34,337 nt of DNA from Nakamurella sp. (GCA_017848755.1 JAFIHI010000031.1:1-34337), one strand, 5' to 3'; positions 7,868-16,953 are shown, counted from the first letter of the stretch. Numbers and translations are program-made. Notes: a model not told the origin generated them from the letters alone.

Positions 7868-9733
7868 TCAGAATGCCGCTTCGGGCACATCCATCAGCGA
7901 GAGGTCGGCGGCTTCGATCACGCCGCGCCGCGCCGACAGTTCCGGCAGGACGTTGCGCGCGAACCACCGGGCGACGGCGAGTTTCCCGGTGTAGAAGGCG
8001 GTGTCACGCGCCTCCGCTGTGCCTGAGTCAGAGCCCGAATCGGAGCCCCCGTCGAGCGCCGCCTGTGCGACGCGCGCCTGCCGAAGAAGCAGATATCCGA
8101 TCAACAGGTCGCCTGCGCTCATGAGTAGCGTCACCGCGTGTTCGCCGACCTTGTAGATCGACCGCGGGTCGGTTTGCGACGCCATGGCGTAGCCGACCAT
8201 GCGGCCGACCATGAGCTGGACGTCCTCCAGAGCGGTCTGAAGCAGGCCGAGTTCCTCCTTGAAACGACCGTCTGCGGTGGCGGCGCCCGCGGTTGTTAGG
8301 AACTCCGCGATCTCGGCCGCGACGGTACCGAGCGCGGTTCCGTTGTCGCGCACGATCTTCCGGAAGAAGAAGTCCTGAGCCTGGATACCGGTCGTGCCCT
8401 CGTACAGAGTGTCGATCTTCGCGTCGCGGATGTACTGCTCGATCGGGTAGTCCTGGGTGTACCCGGAACCGCCGAAGACCTGCAGCGCCAGCGCCAGGTT
8501 TTCATAGGCGCGCTCCGACCCCACGCCCTTGACGATGGGCAGCAGCAGATCGTTGACGGCGCGTTCCACGGCGAGATCGCCTTCGCCGACGGCGATCCGG
8601 TCCTGCCACGAAGCCGTGTACAGGTAGACGGCGCGCAAACCCTCGGCGTAAGCCTTCTGCCGCATGAGCATCCGCCGGACGTCGGGGTGATGGATGACCG
8701 TCACCCGAGGCGCCGTTTTGTCGAGTTGCCGCGTCAGGTCCGCCGATTGCACCCGGCTCTTCGCGTAGTCGAGTGCGTTCAGGTAGCCGGTGGACAGCGT
8801 GGCGATCGCCTTGGTGCCGACCAGCATCCGCGCGTATTCGATGACCTGGAACATCTGCGCGATACCGTCGTGCACGTCGCCGAGCAGATAACCGATCGCG
8901 GGCCGCTCCTGGCCGAACGTGAGTTCACAGGTATTGGAGACCTTCAGGCCCATCTTGTGTTCCACACCGGTCGCGTAGACGCCGTTGCGCTCTCCGAGTT
9001 CGCCGGTCTGCGGGTCGAAGAGCACCTTCGGCACGATGAAGAGGCTGAGTCCCTTGGTGCCCGGCCGGGTTTCGATCCCCGGGCCCTCCGGGCGTGCGAG
9101 CACCAGGTGAATGATGTTGTCGGCCAGATCGTGCTCTCCTGCCGTAATGAAGCGCTTCACGCCTTCGATGTGCCAGGACCCGTCGGGCTGCGGGACCGCG
9201 CGAGTCCGCCCGGCCCCGACGTCGCTGCCGGCGTCGGGTTCGGTGAGCACCATGGTGGCGCCCCAACCCTTCTCGATCATGATCCGGGCGATCTGCTTCT
9301 GCTCGTCCGTGCCGTTGCGGTCGATGACAGTCGCGAAGTTGGGCCCGCCCGAGTACATGAACAAGGCGGGATTCGAACCGAGGATCAACTCGGCGGCGGC
9401 CCAGCGCAGCGATGGCGTCGCCCCGTAACCGCCCAGCTCCTCGGGGAGGTCGAGTCGCCACCACTCGCCGTCGCGTAGTGCGGCGTAGGACGTCTTCAGC
9501 GACTCGGGCACCGGGGCGGTGTGGCTCTGCGGATCGAAGACGGGCGGATTCCGATCCCCGTCGACGAACGATGCTGCGACCGGACCGGCAGCGACTTTCT
9601 CCAACTCCTCGAGCACGCCACGGGCCGTGTCGGCGTCCATCTCCGATCCGTGGCGGCCGAAATAGCGGTCGGCACCGAAGACCTCGAACAGGTTGAACTC
9701 GAGATCCCGGACGTTGGCCCGATAGTGGCTCAT
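7868..9733 (-). CDS. fadE5: Acyl-CoA dehydrogenase, FadE5 type
   Basis: 621 residues from ATG 9733, with a strong AAGGAGG ribosome site upstream. FAD-dependent enzyme for the first oxidation step of acyl-CoA beta-oxidation. The N-terminus ([18 protein letters not shown]), [12 protein letters not shown] (162-173), EHKMGLKVS (258-266), the [20 protein letters not shown] stretch (421-440) and the YEGT motif (444-447, predicted catalytic Glu445) match the long FadE5 class of M. tuberculosis (Rv0244c). The length agrees with that class, which is longer than classical acyl-CoA dehydrogenases because of an extra C-terminal region. A short Ser-Gly-Asp repeat ([10 protein letters not shown], about 558-567) looks like a flexible expansion. 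It is followed by an SDR in the same transcript and preceded by a palindromic operator. Confidence 0.93.
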   Translation of the reverse strand: MSHYRANVRDLEFNLFEVFGADRYFGRHGSEMDADTARGVLEELEKVAAGPVAASFVDGDRNPPVFDPQSHTAPVPESLKTSYAALRDGEWWRLDLPEELGGYGATPSLRWAAAELILGSNPALFMYSGGPNFATVIDRNGTDEQKQIARIMIEKGWGATMVLTEPDAGSDVGAGRTRAVPQPDGSWHIEGVKRFITAGEHDLADNIIHLVLARPEGPGIETRPGTKGLSLFIVPKVLFDPQTGELGERNGVYATGVEHKMGLKVSNTCELTFGQERPAIGYLLGDVHDGIAQMFQVIEYARMLVGTKAIATLSTGYLNALDYAKSRVQSADLTRQLDKTAPRVTVIHHPDVRRMLMRQKAYAEGLRAVYLYTASWQDRIAVGEGDLAVERAVNDLLLPIVKGVGSERAYENLALALQVFGGSGYTQDYPIEQYIRDAKIDTLYEGTTGIQAQDFFFRKIVRDNGTALGTVAAEIAEFLTTAGAATADGRFKEELGLLQTALEDVQLMVGRMVGYAMASQTDPRSIYKVGEHAVTLLMSAGDLLIGYLLLRQARVAQAALDGGSDSGSDSGTAEARDTAFYTGKLAVARWFARNVLPELSARRGVIEAADLSLMDVPEAAF

Positions 9734-9784
9734 GGCTGCCTCCTTGCGGACATGTCGGCGTCACAATTCGCCGGATCGGCATAA

Positions 9785-9800
9785 GTTACTCGTGAGTAAC
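9785..9800. promoter_or_regulatory. Palindromic operator upstream of fadE5 (TetR-type)
   Basis: GTTACTC-GT-GAGTAAC, a perfect inverted repeat with 7-bp arms, 51 bp upstream of the fadE5 start. A looser TTAC-N6-GTAA site follows at 9818-9831. Palindromes of this form before acyl-CoA dehydrogenase genes are typical targets of TetR-family repressors that sense acyl-CoA. No regulator is encoded next to it. Confidence 0.6.
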
Positions 9801-9900
9801 GTTGTGTGGCCAGGGTATTACCGGGCAGTAACTCCTGCAAGATGCCTGGTCACGGCGCTGTCTGCGGTGCCACTGGACCCTGGTCGGCGAGTTTGCGACG

Positions 9901-11745
9901 ATGCCTTCGATGACGGAGTTCGGTGGAATTCGACGTGGCCGCAGGCGAGCGCCCGGTGCTCGGCGCCGGCCACTGCTCCATGCGGCTATGGCCGCAGTCG
10001 CCGTCATGGCCGCGGTCGCGGCGTGCACCGGGCGGCCTGCTGTCGGGCCGGGCCCGGTGGCCGACGAATCCATCGGCCAGACGCCCACCGGAGGTGTCGT
10101 CGGGACCGGAACAGACCTCATTCCGCCGGATTCGGGAGCGGAGCATGGCGACGCAACAGGGACGGCATCGCCCACCTCGGTGCCGCCCGCACCGCCCGCC
10201 GGCCCACCGCAGTCCGTTCTCCTGCCGTGGCTCAAGGGACCGACGCCGGAGGACGGCGTCATTATCGGTGCGGGCGAAACGCGTCTCTGGCAGGGCCCGC
10301 ACGCCGGCGAACGGGCGCTGTTGGGCGACGGCTGGTACCGCTACTTCGGACCGGACGGTTCCCTTGTCGGATGCACCTCCGCCGGATCCTGCGTCGGTGT
10401 GGGCGGCGACGGCACGGTCTCGGTGACGTCCGGGCCGGGCGACCCGCGGGAGGTCTACCGGCCGGACGGCGAATACCTGGGCAGGTACAGCGACGACGGC
10501 AGGAAGATGACGGCCACAGCCGACCCGCGGACGTTCGCCGATGCACTGGCCGCCTCCGGCGTCGATGTCGCGGGTCTGGTCAACGCCGCGACACGCGCGG
10601 CGCCATTCGCGGGTGGGGTCACTGGTGACCCGCATCTGATCACCGCCGCAGGGCAGCGGATCACCACCCAGGCCATCGGCCAGTTCGTTGCGCGCGGCGG
10701 CGATCCGACGCATGTGATCCAGCTGCAGTTCGACCCTATGAACCACCGCACGGACGTATCGGTGGTGTCTGCCGCAGCGATCGGAACCGGCGCGAACAGC
10801 GTCGTCGTCGACGCGTCCGGTGTGGTCAGTGTCGACGGCCGGACGGAGCCGAAGGTGTCGAGCTTCGCGCAGACGTCGCTGGCCGGGGGCGTCGTCCTCG
10901 GGCGGTGGCCGAGCGACGCAGACGGTGTGTCGACGGTGGCGGTCATGTGGCCCGACGGCTCGTCCGTCGTCGCGACCGCTCATTCGGCTTTGGGCCTGAC
11001 ACTCGTCACGAACATCTTCCCGCGCGCCGGTGCCGCCGGCCTGTTCGGCTCGGTCGACGCGCCGGCAGGATCGGATCTCCTCGCCCGCGACGGCTCGGCG
11101 ACAGCCGTGCCGGGTGCCATCCTGTCGTGGCGCGTCACCTCCGCCGAACGCTTGCTCCCGGCACCAACCGGTGCCCTGCCGCCCTTTCCGACGCAGACCG
11201 CGAAGATCGATGCCGGTGCCGCCAAGGTCGCGCAGCAGGTGTGTGGTGGTCACGGGCTGCGGAACGCCGCCGATGTCGCAGCGTGCGCGTTCGATGTCGG
11301 GCTGACCGGCGATACCGGTTTCGTGGCGGGGCATCTCGAGCTCAGTGCCGCGGCGGAGATGTCCGCCGTCCCGCCGGACTTCGCGGCGCGTTGGCCGGCA
11401 CTCGAACCTGCGGCCCCGGCGAGCGCACATGAGCTACCCGCGAACGGCCAGCTGGCCTTCACCCTCGCACCCGCGCAGACGCAGGCGTTCCACCTGACGA
11501 TCGCGACGCCGGGGGCCGTCGGCGTCGTGAACCGGAGCGGCTGTGCCACCGGTGCCAACCCGCCTGGGATGGATCAGCCGGCGCTGCGCGTCTTCGACGC
11601 CGCGGGGCACGCAGTGTCCGACCGGCTGCCACTGTGCGGGCATGTCGAGACGCCTGCTCTGCGGGTGGGCGCGTACACACTCGTGGTCGCGAACGGCATC
11701 GATCGGCCGGCGGTCGACCTCCGCGGCGACGCCGTCCGGCCATGA
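9901..11745 (+). CDS. Lipoprotein with von Willebrand factor type D-like domain
   Basis: 614 residues. An Arg-rich N-terminus and a hydrophobic stretch (24-41) end in a lipobox, VAAC (Cys42), so the protein should be anchored to the outer face of the membrane. A Pro/Ser/Thr/Gly-rich linker (43-105) follows. At 242 starts a region resembling a von Willebrand factor type D domain, with the GDPHL signature (242-246), an aromatic/Gly stretch and GQFVARGGD. It ends with a Cys-containing part (VCGG and ACAFDVGLTGDTGF) like that of bacterial vWD proteins. Residues from about 485 on look like a beta-sandwich of pre-peptidase C-terminal type with two cysteines. Binding or adhesion at the cell surface is inferred. 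It diverges from fadE5. Confidence 0.75.
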   Translation: MPSMTEFGGIRRGRRRAPGARRRPLLHAAMAAVAVMAAVAACTGRPAVGPGPVADESIGQTPTGGVVGTGTDLIPPDSGAEHGDATGTASPTSVPPAPPAGPPQSVLLPWLKGPTPEDGVIIGAGETRLWQGPHAGERALLGDGWYRYFGPDGSLVGCTSAGSCVGVGGDGTVSVTSGPGDPREVYRPDGEYLGRYSDDGRKMTATADPRTFADALAASGVDVAGLVNAATRAAPFAGGVTGDPHLITAAGQRITTQAIGQFVARGGDPTHVIQLQFDPMNHRTDVSVVSAAAIGTGANSVVVDASGVVSVDGRTEPKVSSFAQTSLAGGVVLGRWPSDADGVSTVAVMWPDGSSVVATAHSALGLTLVTNIFPRAGAAGLFGSVDAPAGSDLLARDGSATAVPGAILSWRVTSAERLLPAPTGALPPFPTQTAKIDAGAAKVAQQVCGGHGLRNAADVAACAFDVGLTGDTGFVAGHLELSAAAEMSAVPPDFAARWPALEPAAPASAHELPANGQLAFTLAPAQTQAFHLTIATPGAVGVVNRSGCATGANPPGMDQPALRVFDAAGHAVSDRLPLCGHVETPALRVGAYTLVVANGIDRPAVDLRGDAVRP

Positions 11746-11793
11746 CGAGCGGCTCGCCCATGCTACGTCGGTCGCGGACGGTAGGTTGACGCT

Positions 11794-12330
11794 ATGACGA
11801 TCAACGATCCCGGGCCGGCCATCGGTGACACCAAGGACTGGGTGTGGGCCGCGACCCGACCGTGTCCCGAATGCGGGTTCGACCCCACCGCGATCGCCGA
11901 CACCGCCCTGTCGAACGCCTTGCGCGCCACCACATCTCGCTGGTCCGCCGTGCTCACCAGGGCGGATGTGGGCAGGCGCCCGGCACCCGCGGTCTGGTCC
12001 CCACTGGAGTACGCCTGCCACGTTCGAGACGTGCACCGCGTGTTCACCGGACGGGTCACCCTGATGCTCACCGAGGACGCGCCGCAGTTCGCGAACTGGG
12101 ATCAGGACGAGGCTGCCGTCGCCGGTCGGTACTGGGCCGCCGATCCGGCCGTCGTCGCCGCCGAGTTGGCCGAGGCCGCCGAGCAGACGGCCGCCGGGTA
12201 TGACGCTGTTCCCGCCGACGCCTGGTCCCGGACCGGCATGCGTAGTAACGGCAGTGCCTTCACCATCTCGTCGATCGGCCACTACCACCTGCATGACGTC
12301 ATCCATCACCTACACGACGTGCAGGGCTGA
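11794..12330 (+). CDS. DinB-fold (DinB/mycothiol-transferase-like) protein
   Basis: 178 residues, four-helix DinB superfamily. It has an N-terminal CPECGFDP motif (24-31) often seen in actinobacterial members, WSPLEYACHVRDVHRVF in the second helix, and a C-terminal His-rich segment (GHYHLHDVIHHLHDV) that should complete the three-His metal site. Relatives are metal-dependent thiol (mycothiol or bacillithiol) S-transferases or are uncharacterised; the reaction here is not known. It starts 48 bp after the vWD lipoprotein. The stop codon lies inside a 10-bp tandem duplication. Confidence 0.85.
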   Translation: MTINDPGPAIGDTKDWVWAATRPCPECGFDPTAIADTALSNALRATTSRWSAVLTRADVGRRPAPAVWSPLEYACHVRDVHRVFTGRVTLMLTEDAPQFANWDQDEAAVAGRYWAADPAVVAAELAEAAEQTAAGYDAVPADAWSRTGMRSNGSAFTISSIGHYHLHDVIHHLHDVQG

Positions 12331-12344
12331 GACTGGCTGAGACT
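12325..12344 (+). repeat. Tandem duplication of a 10-bp unit over the DinB stop
   Basis: GGCTGAGACT occurs twice in a row; the stop TGA is in the first copy. GAGACTGG (12329-12336) can also pair with CCAGTCTC (12367-12374), so this region may form a weak terminator-like structure between convergent genes. Confidence 0.5.
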
Positions 12345-12482
12345 CGCGCAACAGGAGCAGCCGCCGCCAGTCTCGGGCGATGAGATTGGTGTGCACGTAA
12401 CGGATGTCGGTACTCACAGATCACACCATAGGCGATCGGGCCAGCCGCATCGCGCCGCGCGCCGGCTCCTGATCGGTGGGGG

Positions 12483-13007
12483 TCACGCGCTGGCGGCGTG
12501 CGGGATCCGGGCGAGGGCGACTCTGCCAGGCCGGGGGGATCCGCTGGGACGCAGCTCGGGCGTTTCTGCCGTGCAAGATTCGGCGATGCGATTGGGCGTG
12601 CGGGTCAGCCGCACGGTGATGCCGGCCCGGTCCGCGGCCTGGTACACCACCGGCAACACCCACTGACGGAGCCACCAGCCCTCGCCTTGGCCGGGGTGCG
12701 CGCTGCAGTAGTCCGTCAGTAGCCAGCCGGCGCGGGTGGATCTGACTGCGACCACGGCCGTGTCGTCGCGGGAGAAGTAGTAGCGGGTGTGGCCGAACCG
12801 GATGGACATGGCCCGGCGCAGGGTCGCGAGTGGCCACGCAGCGCACGAGATCGCCACTGCCGCAGTGTGTATCGCCCGCGTCCAGCCGTGGGTCGCCCGA
12901 GCCGCGTAGCGCCGGCCGCGCCACACCCACCAGGAAATTCGCATGGCGTCCAGGGGCTGGGCTGTCCGTGCGGCCTCAATCGACGGCAGTGTCGTGGAAT
13001 CCATCAT
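12483..13007 (-). CDS. Small protein with GNAT-like motif A, unknown function
   Basis: 174 residues from the first of two adjacent ATGs (13007, 13004), both after an AGAAGG ribosome site. The segment AHPGQGEGWWLRQWVLP (about 104-120), followed by a hydrophobic strand and helix, resembles the acetyl-CoA-binding motif A of GNAT acetyltransferases. The middle (RYYFSRDDTAVVAV) would be the preceding strands. The N-terminal 60 residues are rich in Trp and Arg and contain a hydrophobic stretch. The C-terminus is Pro/Arg-rich. Homology is weak, so both the function and the reality of the whole frame are uncertain. It sits alone between two unrelated genes. Confidence 0.45.
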   Translation of the reverse strand: MMDSTTLPSIEAARTAQPLDAMRISWWVWRGRRYAARATHGWTRAIHTAAVAISCAAWPLATLRRAMSIRFGHTRYYFSRDDTAVVAVRSTRAGWLLTDYCSAHPGQGEGWWLRQWVLPVVYQAADRAGITVRLTRTPNRIAESCTAETPELRPSGSPRPGRVALARIPHAASA

Positions 13008-13124
13008 TCTCACCTTCTGTAGGACGTGCGTGATATTACGAATTGTCGTGAAACACCTGGCAGTGCAACGATTTTCGTCATCAACGATACCGATTCCGCG
13101 CGCTGTGCGGAAGGTCGTGGACGA

Positions 13125-14549
13125 TCAGCGAGCGCGGCCGGCCCGCGCTGCCTCCCAGTCGGCGGTGTGCTTCTCGATGTAGCGCTGGTAGTCGGACGCC
13201 GTCGAGAGACCCGGCGGTGGCTCGATCGGGCTGTCCCCGTCGACGGTGAGCCGGGCCGTGAGTTCGGCCTGCACCTGCTCCAAGTGCGCCGGAACAGCGG
13301 TCAGCGCGGCGGGCAACGTGGCGAGGGCCGGGGCGGTGACGCCGGCCAACGGGTCGTCGGTGCGCGCTGTGGATCGTGTTATGACGGCTGCGATGGCCGG
13401 TGCGGCGGCGTCCCGCGCGGTCAACGGCTGCAGGCCGAACAGCAGCTCGAGCGTGGCCAGGATGCTGGTGTGGTCCAGCGGCGGGCCGGAATCCGGCCCA
13501 CGGAACACCGTTCCCGCCTCGATCAGCGGGCCGGCGAGCACAGTGGGCACTCGGACCCCGAAACGGTCGAAGCCGAAACCGAATTCGCCGACGGACTGAT
13601 CCGGCGGGGTGGCGCCCCAGGGCGGCGGGACGTGGTCGTACAGGCCGCCGTGCTCGTCGTAGGTGACGATGAGCAGCGTCGACGCCCACGCCGGGCCGGA
13701 CCGCAGCGCCCGGTAGGTGGCGAGAATCAGCGCCTCGCCGCGGGCGACGTCGTAGTTGGGGTGCTGACTGTTGCCGGCCGCGCCCCAGCTCGGTTCCAGG
13801 AACGCGTAGGCGGGCAGCGTGCCGGCTGCTGCGTCGGCGGTGAAATCGCTGAACTGGCCGAAGTTCTCGCGCGGTGCTCGGGTGGTATCGGGGAAGTTCA
13901 GCCGGGTGAGCGGGGGCGCGTCGTAGCCGTAGATCTTCCAGGAGACTCCGGCCGCGGACATGCTGCCGAAGATGCTCGGCACGGTGAAAACCTTTGTCAC
14001 GTCGTCCATGTGCCCCTGGCTGGTACCCGCATTGACGAACGCACGGTTCGGCATCGTCATGGTCGGGGCGGAGCAGAACCACCGATCGCACACCGCGTAC
14101 CCGCGGGCGAGCGCAGAGAGCACCGGCAGCGTCTGCGGCGTATAACAGCCCATGACCATGCTCGGCGTCGTGCCGGGCACCACGTACCAGCCGGCCCGCC
14201 GGCGCTGCGCGATCGCTGCGGCGTAGTTGGTGACGAAACCCCGCATGCTGGGCGCTGTTTCGGCCACCGGATGCTGCGTCCCGAACAGCTGAGCATTGGC
14301 CGCGGCGTAGCCCTCACCCGGATCCGCGCCGGGCATCAGGTAGGCGTGCGGGGTATCCGGCGTGATCGGGTACACCCGCACCGGATTGCCGGCGGCGTCC
14401 GGGCACGACTCGTCCCCGGTGAGCCCGTCGAAGGCCTGACCCGACGGGGCGACATTGCCCGGGTAGAGGTAGCCGAGCATGTGGTCGAACGACCGGTTCT
14501 CCAGCATCAGCGTGACGATGTGCCGGACGGAGCTCAGCGATGTGCTCAT
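13125..14549 (-). CDS. Phospholipase C/acid phosphatase-type phosphoesterase
   Basis: 474 residues from ATG 14549. The frame is open further upstream, but that part overlaps the neighbouring gene and shows no homology. Member of the bacterial phosphoesterase family that includes phospholipase C and AcpA, which hydrolyse phospholipids or phosphate esters. Visible are MLENRSFDHMLGYL (15-28), the metal/nucleophile start typical of the family, then MPNRAFVNAGTSQGH, TYDEHGGLYDHVPPP with its metal-binding Asp/Glu/His, and RVPTVLAGP. Unlike mycobacterial PlcA-D, the motif starts almost at the N-terminus and there is no signal or Tat peptide. It is downstream of, and probably co-transcribed with, the ComA-like gene (70-bp gap). 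Confidence 0.85.
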   Translation of the reverse strand: MSTSLSSVRHIVTLMLENRSFDHMLGYLYPGNVAPSGQAFDGLTGDESCPDAAGNPVRVYPITPDTPHAYLMPGADPGEGYAAANAQLFGTQHPVAETAPSMRGFVTNYAAAIAQRRRAGWYVVPGTTPSMVMGCYTPQTLPVLSALARGYAVCDRWFCSAPTMTMPNRAFVNAGTSQGHMDDVTKVFTVPSIFGSMSAAGVSWKIYGYDAPPLTRLNFPDTTRAPRENFGQFSDFTADAAAGTLPAYAFLEPSWGAAGNSQHPNYDVARGEALILATYRALRSGPAWASTLLIVTYDEHGGLYDHVPPPWGATPPDQSVGEFGFGFDRFGVRVPTVLAGPLIEAGTVFRGPDSGPPLDHTSILATLELLFGLQPLTARDAAAPAIAAVITRSTARTDDPLAGVTAPALATLPAALTAVPAHLEQVQAELTARLTVDGDSPIEPPPGLSTASDYQRYIEKHTADWEAARAGRAR

Positions 14550-14619
14550 GCTCTCCACTGTGCGCGCTTTTCGATCCGGGCGCCCGTGGTCAGGCCGGGG
14601 TTCCGCCGCCGGGAAGGGC

Positions 14620-15447
14620 TCAGTTGCCGGGTGCGGGGTTGGCGATGCGGCCCCAGGTCGACTTGTTGCCCCAGATGTTCTGGCGCAGCCCTTCGAGTTG
14701 GAGCACCTGCGAATGGTCGACGAAGAGGTTGACCTCGTTGCCATAGTTCTTGACGTACCACTCGAAAACGGGCGGGTCGGCCGCCTCGAACATGACGTTG
14801 CGGGCGCCGAGGCCGTTCATGATGGCGGCGGCCGCGGACGTGTTCCACTCCGCGACGTTCTCGGTGATGCCCTCGGATTCGATCATGATGATGCTGGCGC
14901 CCGCGTCGAGCGCCTGCTTCCCGCGATCGACGAGGTCGCCGATGTCTTTCTTACTCTCGGCGGCGAGTTCGGCGATCGAGGAGTCGCCGCCGGACCCGAA
15001 CTGGATGCCCAACTCGGGCTTCGCTTTCAGTCCGGCCTTCACGACCTGTTCCACTAAGCGCAGCAGCCCGCTGGTCGGTATGGTGAGGAACCCGGTGGAG
15101 ATCTCGATGACGTCGAAGCCGACTTCCTTCGCTTCCTTGAGGTAGTGCATCACGGCGTCCGCGCCGTAGCGCAGCACCGTCTCGATCCAGCCACCGGAGG
15201 AGATATAGGCGTCGTGCTGGTGCGCGAGATCGGAGAACGCGCGCACCTGCTCCCGGGGCAGCAGCGCGAAGGAGCCGCCGGCCCATTTCACCCCGTCGAC
15301 CCACTGTCCGGCCACATCGAGCACATCGGCGAGATGCCTTGTGCCGTAGGTTGAATAGTATGGTCCGCGCACCTCGGTGAGCCCGAACGTCCGAGGCTTT
15401 TCGGGGCGCCAGGCGCGTGGGATGAAGTCGAAACTCGTTGTGGTCAT
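14620..15447 (-). CDS. ComA-family phosphosulfolactate synthase homologue
   Basis: 275 residues from ATG 15447. The ComA family (TIM barrel) condenses phosphoenolpyruvate with sulfite to (2R)-phospho-3-sulfolactate, the first step of coenzyme M synthesis in some archaea; bacterial and plant (Hsa32-like) relatives often have unknown roles. Recognisable pieces are VRGPYYSTYG near 26-35, VDGVKWAGGS (51-60), HDAYISSGGWIETVL (78-92), GFDVIEISTGFLTIP (109-123), and IMIESEGITEN (186-196). No ComB, ComC or sulfolactate dehydrogenase gene is present in this window, so a sulfonate pathway is only a possibility. It is followed by the phosphoesterase and preceded by a PrpD-family gene on the same strand, forming a three-gene run. 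Confidence 0.8.
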   Translation of the reverse strand: MTTTSFDFIPRAWRPEKPRTFGLTEVRGPYYSTYGTRHLADVLDVAGQWVDGVKWAGGSFALLPREQVRAFSDLAHQHDAYISSGGWIETVLRYGADAVMHYLKEAKEVGFDVIEISTGFLTIPTSGLLRLVEQVVKAGLKAKPELGIQFGSGGDSSIAELAAESKKDIGDLVDRGKQALDAGASIIMIESEGITENVAEWNTSAAAAIMNGLGARNVMFEAADPPVFEWYVKNYGNEVNLFVDHSQVLQLEGLRQNIWGNKSTWGRIANPAPGN

Positions 15448-15534
15448 GGTGTTTCCTTTCGTCGGTCCCGATGGGTTGCCGGGACACGGTGTGCCGCCGG
15501 ACCTGCGGGATGCACCGCCCGGCGGGTGCTGCCG

Positions 15535-16953
15535 CTACGAGCCGGTCCGGCTCGATGCGGCGAGTGTGGCGGCGCGCTCCCGCGGAACGGTCGCAAGCAG
15601 GTCGGCCAACGCGCTCACCGGAAGCTCGTCGAGGTCGCGAACGGTGGCTGCGATCCGGTCGGCCAACCGGGTGCCGGTGAACGGCACGGCCAGTAGTGTG
15701 TACTTCGTCACCGCGCCGTCCCAGTCGAGCGGCTCGGCGACCGACCCCCGGTACGACGACCTTTCCGCGGAAAACCGTGCGCCGTCGTGCATCTCGACCT
15801 CGACCCGGCTTGGCATCTCGCTCGGGAAGCGTCGCGTGAACGCCGCATCGGGCCGGATCTCCACCTTCGTCAGCAGGCCCTGGACATCGCTCGCGCCGAT
15901 GCGGGCAGGCGTGAACTGGGCCGGCTCGACGATGCCGTCGAGGAGCGCCACCGCCACCAGGTAGGGCAGCGAGTGGTCGGCCTCTTCCTTCGTCCGAATG
16001 GAGCGCTTGTCGCCCTCCTCGCCGCCGCCGATGATGTCGTATGCGACTTGGAACGTGTCGACCCGCACGCGGGCGATGCGCGCTGTGTCGAATCCCTCCC
16101 GGGTCGCGATGTCGATGGCGGCGTCCAGCGCGGTCTGCGAATGGATCTCGGCGTTGTGCTTCTTGACGACGGTACGGCGAACGCTCTCCAGATCCTCTGC
16201 CGACCAATCGATGTCGAATTCTCCGGCGATCGACTGCGCGAATCCCTTATTGCCCTCGAAGACCAGCCGTGGTCCGGTGATGCCGACGCCTGCGAGCAGC
16301 GCCGCGTGCGTCCCTTCCTTCGCGACCTGCGGATAGGCCAGGCCTTTCCAGTGCGACAGGTCTCCGGTCCGTGTCACCCGGAGCGCGTTGTTCGCGGTGC
16401 CGGAGATCGCGATCGCATTCGCGGTCTGCTCGGCGGTCAGCCCGAGGGCACGGGCGGTTCCCGCGGCTACCGCGTAGGCGCCTTGCACGGTGTGGTCGAA
16501 TCCTTTCGCGCGTACAGGCGCCACATCCGACAGCCGCGTTTGCACCTGATAGGCCACGGCGAGCGCGGTGAGGAACTCGCGGCCGGACGCGCCGGCACTT
16601 TCAGCGGCTGCCAACACCGCGCCGAGATTGTCCGAGGGATGGCAGGTTTCGCCCGGCGCCAAGTAGCTGTCCATGAAGTCGAGGTAGCGGCTCAGGGCGG
16701 TGTTGTAGAACGCGGCGCGGTCCGGCGCGGAGGTCCCGCCGCCGATGAGCGTCGCAGATCCGTTGCCGCCCAGCCGTTCCGTGAGGCCGCGAATGGCGCG
16801 CATCGGTTCGGCGTCCTGTGCCGCGATCGCCACGCCGATCGTGTCCAGTACCCGGATGAGCAACTGCTCACGCGCGGCGGGGCTCATCGCGCCGCCATCC
16901 GCCGACGTCACGAACCGGGCGAGCCGTTCAACCTGCGACGCCGATCGCGTCAT
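15535..16953 (-). CDS. MmgE/PrpD family protein
   Basis: 472 residues from ATG 16953, with a GGAGA ribosome site; a longer upstream extension is poorer. The family includes 2-methylcitrate dehydratase (PrpD), cis-aconitate decarboxylase and imidazole dehydratases. Family segments include DTIGVAIAAQDAEPMRAI (37-54), LDFMDSYLAPGETCHPSDNL (about 94-113), and KGLAYPQVAKEGTHAALLA (about 193-211). Because the subfamily spans several hydratase and lyase reactions, the substrate is open. It lies 87 bp upstream of the ComA-like gene on the same strand, so they may act on one carbon-sulfur or organic-acid route. No prpB or prpC is nearby, which argues against the methylcitrate cycle. Confidence 0.85.
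   Translation of the reverse strand: MTRSASQVERLARFVTSADGGAMSPAAREQLLIRVLDTIGVAIAAQDAEPMRAIRGLTERLGGNGSATLIGGGTSAPDRAAFYNTALSRYLDFMDSYLAPGETCHPSDNLGAVLAAAESAGASGREFLTALAVAYQVQTRLSDVAPVRAKGFDHTVQGAYAVAAGTARALGLTAEQTANAIAISGTANNALRVTRTGDLSHWKGLAYPQVAKEGTHAALLAGVGITGPRLVFEGNKGFAQSIAGEFDIDWSAEDLESVRRTVVKKHNAEIHSQTALDAAIDIATREGFDTARIARVRVDTFQVAYDIIGGGEEGDKRSIRTKEEADHSLPYLVAVALLDGIVEPAQFTPARIGASDVQGLLTKVEIRPDAAFTRRFPSEMPSRVEVEMHDGARFSAERSSYRGSVAEPLDWDGAVTKYTLLAVPFTGTRLADRIAATVRDLDELPVSALADLLATVPRERAATLAASSRTGS

Noticed and set aside
9850..11430. 526-codon minus-strand frame opposite the vWD lipoprotein
   Set aside because: No motif, Arg/Gly-rich, opposite a gene with lipobox and domain.
12193..12211. 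TATGACG copy within the DinB gene
   Set aside because: 15 of 19 match, but in a gene body with ordinary coding use (GYDAVPAD). It could be chance, so it is counted only as a weak member.
13026..14732. 568-codon plus-strand open frame
   Set aside because: Antisense shadow of the phosphoesterase gene, low complexity.
13125..14744. Phosphoesterase start at 14744
   Set aside because: It would overlap the ComA-like gene by about 125 bp, and the added residues show no signal peptide or homology; the ATG at 14549 starts right at the family motif.
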